Below are positions 56,101 to 64,000 of a stretch of 64,000 bases of DNA, one piece after another (within the stretch, counting starts at the first letter, position 1; each line of letters opens with the position of its first letter). The notes under the pieces were generated by a model that ran no database searches, was not told the DNA's origin, and saw only the letters and a list, made by a program, of their open reading frames with translations. The position numbers were made by a program, and so were the translations under genes. The stretch is taken from contig JAZHRO010000003.1 in NCBI GenBank assembly GCA_037157565.1, positions 42,111,001-42,175,000 of the forward strand, written 5' to 3'. This DNA comes from Thalassia testudinum. Taxonomy: Eukaryota > Streptophyta > Magnoliopsida > Alismatales > Hydrocharitaceae.

Positions 56101-57766
56101 TGATAAGTCCACCTTAGTGGATCATTATTTGGTCTAAGTACTCCCTAATTAGTTATTATTGGTTGTTAATTGATCAGGAGTTATATGATTATTCACCTTA
56201 GCCTACATATAATTTTATGCATTAATTTTACATTAAATAGCATATGATATGGTAACATAATCTATTTGATGGATGCAGGCTAGGCGCAAAAGCTCGAACA
56301 TCCATTTTTTTTACTTCTATAAGACGTCCTAAGCTTAGATTGGATGTCTGGGAACCGCCTGCACGAACTCACTAACACTACATTTTTTAAGACGTCTAGA
56401 GCTTGGATCAGACATCTGATGAAGACACTGCTAGACTTATCTCATCGTTCGAACCACTTGCAATCTTCGTCGAGTGGTTGGAGAATCTTTCGGCCGAAGG
56501 AAAACAAATAGAGCCATTTTAAAAGGAGGGCCAGTCATCTTCTTCATCATCTTCTAATCCTACCCCCTCCGGGGATCGTCACCACCGTGAAATCAAGCAT
56601 ACACTGTGACCCCATAGCACACACTCTGAACCTTTACAAGCTTCCCCACCACGCCACTGCGACCACCACCTCCATCGACCACCTAATGACAGGTCATGGC
56701 CATCGTACTGTATCCTTGCTTCCATCCCACCACCATCACCGCACTACCACCCTTACCATCTACTTCCTCGTCCTATGCACGACACACCAAAAATGCCACA
56801 TCCTCTCCTTTTTCCTCTCCTCTTCCATTTCCTTCTTCTTCCTCTTTTCCACCCATACCCACTGTTCATCTTCTTCTCCAACCAAACCCATTAGCCACAG
56901 ACCACACTCCACACTATCCGGCCACCCTCAGCCTCCTACCCCACCGCTAACACCACAGGCATCCTCCTTGAGCTCAACCGCACCCATGCTCATGACTACA
57001 CCATCAACCAATGGCTTCACCACCACCACCACCATCACCCGCCGTCGACCACCACTCCTCGCCCTGCGGCCAACCTTAGCCTCTTCACACCTCGCCATTA
57101 CCACCATTGCGAGCCTCTCCTCTAGCACATCTCCTCCACTCAACTAGCGAGGCCTTCTCCATTGCGAGCGAAGTCGTCATGCAATGTTCTCTATCTTGCT
57201 ACAAGAGCATAGCAATTAGTTTTTACATTGCCTAACCATTGCCAATTCCTATATATATTATTAAATCAATTGGATATTATGTGGCTTTGATGATAATGTC
57301 CCTCTTCTTTCATTAAATGACTATTTAAACATTATTCCATTCATTTAAAAGATTTTTGATTTGATTATAGGGAAGACATTCTCTTGTCTTGTTTCAGAAG
57401 AAGTGGCGGTGAATGTCATGGTCAATCTTTATTTTTTGTTTCATTATTGTAGTGAAATTTCATGATCACTCCTGTTATTTAACATAAATGCGATTTCAGT
57501 GATTCCATGCATTGTGATCTTAATTTAAAGAGGGTTTTAGCTTGATTCCAATTCCACTGCCTAAGAATATATTTGTGAACATTTGCTTTACATCTTATGC
57601 AAGTTTTAATAGGCCAATGCCTCCCTGTGGATACAACACTGGGACCAATGTGGTTAGATTAGATTTAAATTAATTTTGATAGAGAGACTTTCCACCACAT
57701 GAAAAAAAAAATACGACATCATTTTATTGCTATTATCTTTTTAATCAAGCGAAGAGCTCTTCGTCA
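56101..57766 (+). repeat. 3' LTR of element G
   Basis: Starts TGATAAGTCCACC directly after the polypurine tract and ends CTTCGTCA. Same GACGTC-type boxes near 56333 and 56390, partly mutated, and the same CCA-rich middle as the 5' LTR. Confidence 0.8.
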
Positions 57767-58050
57767 CCTAGTCATGACAGAAAGAGATGACATCATTGAT
57801 GTCATTGTCAAGAATGCATCTTCGAATTACTTGGTCATTACCAATGTGAAACAAAAATAGATCTTCCCAAACATGATACTTGGCATCGGAAATTAGCATG
57901 TCTCATCGAGTTTTTTCCAAATCAGATGAGACTTTCATAGTAACCACATAGTTCACAATATCCGCAAACTAGGTGATGAGAGCCTCATCATGAGCCATAA
58001 CTAGCTCATTTTGACCCAATAAAGAAGATAAAAGCTCCCACATAACCTAG
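57767..58050 (-). pseudogene. Linker and zinc-finger part of the H integrase
   Basis: On the minus strand: GQNELVMAHDEALIT, FADIVNYVVTM, SDAKYHVWEDLFLF and DQVIRRCI, then CHD at the insertion site. This is the Athila region between RNase H and the integrase zinc finger. The protein resumes at 42313 with the Gly-Gly-rich part of the zinc finger. It separates elements G and I, proving both inserted in the same older element. Confidence 0.8.
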
Positions 58051-60636
58051 AAGAAGGCCTAAATGAAGGAATAAGTGCTCTGAGAAGAAAACATGAAATA
58101 AAGGTTAAAACTGAAATTTTACCATTGCAGTACATAAACGGGATTTCTCAAAGGCAAAACATAGGTCAAATGGTCTAATAAGATAAAAAGTGGGTTGAAT
58201 CAATCAGAAATGGGTTCATGTGCAAACTAGGAATTAAATGACATTTGGTAACCCTAAAACAGACCTGCTTAATTCAAAAAGGTTTCGATCAGGATAAAAA
58301 TCAAGCAAACCCTCTAAAATTCATGTAAAAATATCCTCTAGGGTTTAGAACATTCAAATTGGCCTTTGAAACCTAGTTTGACCTAAAATAGGGTCCTAGC
58401 TCATTAATTGACCTAATTTGGGTTTTTACACAAAATATCAAGTCAAACATGGTCAAACCTAAAATCCAACTTCACCATTGGATTCCTTAGGTCCAAATTA
58501 AGTTTGTACCAAAATTTGGACCTAAGGGGAGGTCATCTTGACCTACTTTGCAATTTAGTACACCCAAATCACATTTTGGTCCCTAACTTTTGAAAATCAT
58601 CATAGAGAGCCCCCTAACTTCCTCGCCAACCTTGCAATCAGGTCCTTCTGCCATTATTGGGGTAGAATCCTGCTCTGGCCAGGATTAGAGAGGGAATACT
58701 CTCTGATTCCTCAGAGATCCCCTCCCAGAAATGGAAGAGAGATTCTCTGAGGAATTCCCTTCCATCTGAGGCCAGTCATGATCCCTGATTTGAACCCAAT
58801 CTCTCGTGCGAACGCACAAGGGATTTGGGTATCCACCCACTTTCCTTCTCCGGTGAGCCGTCGGAGACGGATACGTGCCCTCCAAGCTCTGAACACACGG
58901 CCCAATGCCTATAAAAGAACCCCCAAACCCGGTCGCTCATTTTCAGCTCGACCTGGCTGGGGTTTCAACTCAGATTCGTCTCTTCCTTCCCGACCAGGGT
59001 ACCCAGCGAGCTCCGACGAGTTTTCTGTCCCTTCCTCTTCGCTCTACCACAAAACCAGTGGCAGAGACTTCTTCCTGATTCTCCTCCGCGTCGCGCAATA
59101 CCCACACATGCTGCCTAAGACCCATCGTCGTCGCCGTCCTCCCTCCACTGGGCATCTTCTCCAGCGACAGCAGGTACAACTATCCGCCTCTCCGTCCCCT
59201 TCGTCCCTACAATTAGGTTAGAACTACTCCCCGTATTCCCCTCTTTCTTTTCCTCACTGTATTTCACTCAATCGACCCCTCGACCGTCGCTGTCCACCGT
59301 CATCTTCCTCGCCTCCGGCCAACCTCCGGCGAGTTGCCCCCGTCGCTCCGCAGCCCCACACACCTCGCCGGCCGTCGCAAAATTTCCACCTCACCACACT
59401 GAACACACTTCGCCCCTCCACTGCCACGCTACACCTCCACAACGCACCCCTGAACACACCCATAACCCAGCCATAGGACGACCTAGGCACGCATGCCTAG
59501 GCCGCCCCGCGACCTACTGCATCGCTCATCACCTTCGCCCTGCCACGGCGAAGGTCCTCCGGTGATCTGATTAAGCCGAGAGGCTTGTTTTGTGTCTAAC
59601 AGTTTTCAAGCACCTGCCGCCATTGACGGTGACGCGAAGCAGCTCCAGGCTTCAGGTGCAGCTGACTCGGGCAAGCACTGCGAAGCTATCTGACCCAGTG
59701 GACAACGCAACGAAGTCCGTAGCTTGGGCAATCGACGAAGAGCGTTCTGCGGGCATGCGCAAGAGCAGGGAGGGACTAATAGTCCCACATCGCAATCTAC
59801 GAGGCGCAGGTATGATTTAAATTGATTTTGTGTTATTCACTCGCCGCCTCCGAAAGCACAGGGGTGAGGTCCCTCACCTTACCCACGCTCGCCTCGTCCG
59901 CGGTTTCACCTTGCGGATCTGGCGGGATCCGACCCGACCTTATCTGAGCACACCTCGCGCATCACCCTCACGCCGGTGCGCTTGGTCCCGGGTGCGCTAC
60001 CCGACCCGATTACCCGCGACTCTGGGAGAGCATCCTGTGAGTGATTCTTAGAGAGAGAGAGACGCGCGAGTAGAGGGACAGGGTAGGTTTTGCTCCCTTG
60101 TGCAGGCAGACTGAGAGTTGAAGAGAAGAGACTTAGCCACAAGGAAGAAGAAGAGAAGAAGCAAAAAAAGAAGCCTTCGCAGAAGAAGAAGAAACTCTGA
60201 AGAAGAGGCTGAGCAAGGCAGAGAAGAAGAAGAAGAAAGGCTGCAGAGAAGAAATAGAAGACCAAGGAAGAAGAAGGAAGAAGAGAGAGACTGTAGAGAA
60301 AGAAAGGCCAAGACAGAAGAGAAAGAAAGCAAGATCAGAAGAAGAAGAATAATCAAAGAAGGGAAAACACTTTTAAGACGTCTAATCTTGTGATCAGACG
60401 TCCAATTTTACTCTTTTTCCTGGATTACTTTTTAAATGCATTTGAATTAAACTTTTGAGTAAATTAGAGTGTTCAATTACATTTGAGATTAGTACTAAAT
60501 TCCGATTGCTCCCTGTGTTCGACCTCGGATACTCTGATTTTCGAGTAATAAAAACTTTTATTTGTTGGCGACGCTTGATCACCTATACTACGATGCAATA
60601 ACTATTAAAACACGATCGAGCAAGCGCGCTTCAACA
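58051..60636 (+). repeat. 5' LTR of element I
   Basis: Ends GCGCTTCAACA before a primer site; the left boundary (about 58051) is inferred from the end of H coding sequence and from CTAG on both sides (58047-58050 and 62950-62953). TATA box TATAAAAGAACCCC near 58910. 58780-60060 is GC- and CpG-rich, unlike the rest of the window. 60120-60360 is GAA-rich; the leucine-rich minus frames there are composition artefacts. TGCTCCCTGTGTTCGACC near 60505. Confidence 0.7.
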
Positions 60637-61579
60637 TTTTGGCACCATTGCCGGAGAGCAACATGCAATTTATCACTAGTCTCTACATTCTTTTTATCAT
60701 ATTGAACACTAACTTGCCCTACTTTGCTTTGTTTTGATCTTGCAGGTATTTCATGAGAAAAGCCCTCCCGCAAGTCAACGACTCCAGGGCAAGTAATTTC
60801 TTTTCTTCCTTAAACTATCCCCTAAGCTTTGAAAGACAAAAGGAAGAAAATCAGTTTAGGAATCAATTGCCTTCTTTATATAGTAATCACCATCTTTAAG
60901 GCAAACATTTCCTAATTTTGCGAAAATTTTTTCAAATGTTCTTGAAGTTGGGGCGATTTTTTTAGATTCTATCCCAAAATTTAGGTGCCTAATAGAAATA
61001 ACGCTTAATCTCTACGGACAACACACTTCTTGCTTTCAAGTCCAAAGAGAATTTTTGTGAAAAAGAAAAAAGGATTGGAAATAGAACCAAATTAGGGTTT
61101 CTACAGTAGGATCTTGGAGTGTTAGTCACACATGCCTGCATAAAAGGAAATAAACCTTCCTGCATCAGTGTGTCACCCAAGACCTTGATTGAAGATATCT
61201 AAACAAGACAAATCCTAGGAAAAATTGAGTTCTAAAATCACTTCAATCTTAAAATTTTTTGGACCTAATAACCTGGGAGTCAAATCAGGGTGATATCTAG
61301 GCTCCAAACCTAGAATCGTTCTGCCATCTATAGGACAGGTCAAGTGAAGTTGACCCCTTGGGTCAACCAAACTCTAAATTAGGACACAACATCAAAACAT
61401 CTAAAGTTCAAGTGAGAACCCTAAAGCACCTTTGAAATAAAAGTGGTAGACTTAAGAGGTCAAGGTCCCCATTCTGGTCTACCTAGAATCTCAGTGACAA
61501 GAGAGGTCAGGTGGGGGAAACCCTGTAACCCATGGGGACGCTCTACTGTGTAGGGGTCCTTGCGGGACTCTCCCTACCA
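60637..61579 (+). other. Primer-binding site and short internal region of element I
   Basis: TGGCACCATTGCCGGAG (60640-60656) is a tRNA-Asp primer site. Only about 0.9 kb separates it from the second LTR copy, and no ORF or polypurine tract is evident. Element I has therefore lost its body, probably together with the first part of the 3' LTR. Confidence 0.6.
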
Positions 61580-62949
61580 TCGCTGTCCACCGTCATCTTC
61601 CTCGCCTCTGGCCAACCTCCGGAGAGTCGCCCCCGTCGCTCCGCAGCCCCACATGCCTCGCCGGCCGTCGCAAAATTTCCACCTCACCACACTGAACACA
61701 CTCCGCCCCTCCACTGCCACGCTACACCTCCACAACGCACCCCCGAACACACCCATAACCCGACCATAGGACGACCTAGGCACGCACGCCTAGGCCGCCC
61801 CGTGACCTGCTGCATCGCTCATCACCTTCGCCCTGCCACGGCGAAGGTCCTCCAGTGATCTGATTAAGCCGAGAGGCTTGTTTTGTGTCTGACAGTTTTC
61901 AAGCACCTGCCGCCATTGACGGTGACGCGAAGCAGCTCCAAGCTTCAGGTGCAGCTGACTCGGGCAAGCACTGCGAAGCTATCTGACCCAGTGGACAACG
62001 CAACGAAGTCCGCAGCTTGGGCAATCGACGAAGAGCGTTCTGTGGGCGCACGCGAGAGCAGGGCGGGACTGATAGTCCCACATTGGCAATCTACGAGGCG
62101 CAGGTATGGTTTAAATTGATTTTGTGTTATTCACTTGTCGCCTCCGAAAGCACAGGGGTGAGGTCCCTCACCTTACCCACGCTCGCCTCGTCCGCAGTTT
62201 CACCTCGCGGATTTGGCAGGATCCGATTCGACCTTATCTGAGCACACCTCGCGCATCACCCTCACGCCGGTGCGCCTGGTCCCGGGTGCGCTACCCGACC
62301 CGATTACCCGCGGCTCTGGGAGAGCGTCCTGTGAGTGATTCTTAGAGAGAGAGAGACGCGCAGGTAGAGGGACAGGGTAGGTTTTGCTCCCTTGTGCAGG
62401 CAAGCTGAGAGTTGAAGAGAAGCGACTTAGCCGCAAGGAAGAAGAAGAGAAGAAGCACAAAAAGAAGCCTTCGCAGAAGAGAGAATGAGCAGAAAAAGAA
62501 GAAACTCTGAAGAAGAGGCTGAGCAAGGCAGAGAAGAAGATGAAGAAGAAAGGCTGCAGAGAAGAAACAGAAGACCAAGGAAGAAGAAGGAAGAAGAGAG
62601 AGACTGCAGAGAAAGAAAGGTCAAGATAGAAGAGAAAGAAAGCAAGATCAGAAGAAGAAGAATAATCAAAGAAGGGAAAACACTTTTAAGACGTCTGATC
62701 TTGTGATCAGACGTCCAATTTTACTCTTTTGCCTGGATTACTTTTTAAATGCATTTGAATTAAACTTTTGAGTAAATTAGAGTGTTCAATTACATTTGAG
62801 ATTAGTAGTAAATTCCGATTGCTCCCTGTGTTCGACCTCGGATACTCCGATTTTCGAGTAATAAAAACTTTTATTTGTTGACAACGCTTGATCACCTATA
62901 CTACGATGCAATAACTGTTAAAACACGATCGAGCAAGTGCGCTTCAACA
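61580..62949 (+). repeat. 3' LTR of element I, 5'-truncated
   Basis: Repeats 59287-60636 with small differences (two in a 186-bp stretch compared codon by codon) and a net 20-bp length change. U3 and TATA box are absent. Carries a perfect 11-bp inverted repeat with a 4-nt loop around GACGTC boxes (62690-62715); the 5' LTR copy (60377-60402) has one mismatch. The high similarity makes I one of the youngest insertions here. Confidence 0.8.
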
Positions 62950-63623
62950 CTAGGGAAGTCCATTAATGACCAAGAGATGTTCATCCGAAAAATGCTCAGT
63001 AATAGGTCTGGATGGGTCAATGACCGATGAAGGGAGGCGAGACAAATGGTCAGCTACTAAATTCTACTTTCCTGCCTTATCGCAAATTTTAAGATAGAAT
63101 TCTTGCAACAGCAAGATCCATCAAATTAATCTCGATTTCGCATCCTTCTTCGTAAGTGCCTCACTATAGTGTGATCCGAGTAAATAATGACGTGGGATCC
63201 CAAGAGCTATGATCTGAATTTCTCCAAATCAAATACTACAGCCAACAGGCGTTTCTCCGTAATCGTGTAATTACTCTGAGCGTCGTCCAATGTCTTGTTG
63301 GCTTAATATATTACCACCATTTTCCCATTAATTTTCTACCCTAGCACTGCTCCTACTGCGTAGTCAGACGCATCGCACATGATCTCAAAGGGTTGAGACC
63401 AATCAGGGGATTATAGGATTGGAGCTTAGGTTACTCGGTCACACAGAATTTCAAATACGTGAATGCACTCACTGGTCATCTCCAAGGGAGTGTCCTTTAG
63501 TAGAAGATTCGTCAAGGGGCACGTGATCTTTGAGAAATCAGATATAAATCATCGATAGAAATTGATGTGCCCCAAAAATGATCAGATATCTTTGACCGAG
63601 GAAGGCATAGATAATTTGGAAAT
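62950..63623 (-). pseudogene. Athila-type RT end and RNase H (element H)
   Basis: On the minus strand from 63620: SVKDI, SFLGHINFYR, FISDFSKITCPLTNLLLKD (RT-RNase H connection), then WSQPFEIMCDASDYAVGAVL, where CDASD carries the first catalytic Asp of RNase H, then NKTLDDAQ, TITEKRLLAVVFDLEKFRS and LLGSHVIIYSDH with the later catalytic Asp. RNase H removes the RNA strand during reverse transcription. Several stops and a frameshift near 63300. Cut by LTR J at 63624 and by element I at 62949. Confidence 0.85.
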
Positions 63624-64000
63624 TGATGCGGGAAAAGCGTGATTTAAAATTAGGGTTTTTAAGTCATTGTAACATGCCAATTCACAATCGCTTTTTCAAT
63701 TTATAAACTTAGCGATGGTTTCTAGGGTCGACCAAGGAGGCAAGAATGCACTTTAAATACTCTCGCTTGACATTAGGGAAATCAACTTTCCTTTTTCATT
63801 TTTGAATATAAGATTCTTTTTTGTTTGAGTTTAGAAATAATGAGATGACAACGAAATAGAAAGCAGTAAAAGGCTACACCTAACTTGCTAAAGCTTAAAA
63901 CCTAAGTGAAAAAGTAATTCTCTTTCCAAGCTCACCCTAGGTACGTGAAGACCTAGGGTAATTGGAGAAAGTGTGTGAATGCACTAAAGTAAAAACCAAC
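63624..64000 (-). repeat. 3' end of LTR J, running off the window
   Basis: On the minus strand it ends TTTCCCGCATCA at 63624 and contains TTGCCTCCTTGGTCGACCC (complement of about 63727-63745), the near-terminal block of these LTRs. Its ending resembles that of solo LTR L. It interrupts RT of H. The rest is outside the window. Confidence 0.55.

Larger units (their letters stand above)
42314..57766 (+). mobile_element. Element G: non-autonomous LTR retrotransposon containing element K
   Basis: LTRs at 42314-43993 and 56101-57766 are clearly similar end to end. Flanks are CCGGG (42309-42313) and CCTAG (57767-57771), matching at 3 of 5 positions by transversion and transition. Strong support: the integrase reading on the minus strand continues in frame across the site when the element and one copy of the duplication are left out. 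Without K it is about 7.7 kb. No pol. Confidence 0.8.

Noticed and set aside
60048..60393. Leu/Ser- or Arg/Glu/Lys-rich frames on both strands, repeated at 62427-62706
   Set aside because: They are translations of a GAA/TTC-rich purine tract; composition explains them.
1..64000. CRISPR arrays, operons, ribosome-binding sites, host exons
   Set aside because: None seen. The retrotransposon content is that of a plant nuclear genome, and no spliced host coding pattern could be supported.

Overview
This window is plant nuclear DNA made almost entirely of nested, decayed LTR retrotransposons; no host protein gene, rRNA or functional tRNA gene could be supported. Evidence for a flowering plant: Athila-type Ty3/gypsy gag, protease, reverse transcriptase, RNase H and integrase fragments; six primer-binding sites complementary to plant tRNA-Asp; and a second, non-autonomous element (M) with a plant-specific gag-like protein. 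Species and chromosome cannot be read from the sequence. AT-richness and many stops that look like C-to-T changes suggest old, methylated heterochromatin.

Layout. 1-2975: end of a non-autonomous element (A) with its 3' LTR. 2976-8300: element M with a decayed gag-like ORF; its 3' LTR is split by solo LTR L (5773-7985, perfect duplication GCCTT). 8301-9557: LTR tail, primer site and leader of another non-autonomous element (C). 9558-20736: an Athila-like element (F, plus strand) with 5' LTR, gag, protease and reverse transcriptase. F is interrupted by an E-family LTR (13404-16567) that itself carries a solo LTR (13753-15396, perfect duplication CTAGA), and by a second E-family solo LTR (17849-20066). 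20737-25574: LTR fragments and the 3' half of another non-autonomous element on the minus strand.

25575-63623 is one minus-strand Athila-like locus (H) opened by three later insertions. Its roughly 5 kb 3' LTR is split by element B (30197-37719). Its integrase gene is split by element G (42314-57766), which itself contains element K (47250-54993). Element I (about 58051-62949) lies between its RNase H and integrase regions. 63624-64000 is the end of another minus-strand LTR.

How the parts may work together. A, B, K, G, C and O share leader, 3' non-coding or coding features and encode no pol; B, K and G encode a Tyr/Pro/Trp-rich protein at the gag position. They probably depended on Athila-type elements such as F and H, with which B, K, G and C share the tRNA-Asp primer site. 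The most unusual signals are: a 65-68 codon ORF inside three E-family LTRs, with a substitution pattern indicating protein-level constraint; the conserved 577-codon ORF of the non-autonomous elements; tRNA-like A-box/B-box segments inside their LTRs; and palindromic modules next to the LTR promoters. All homology calls were made by eye.
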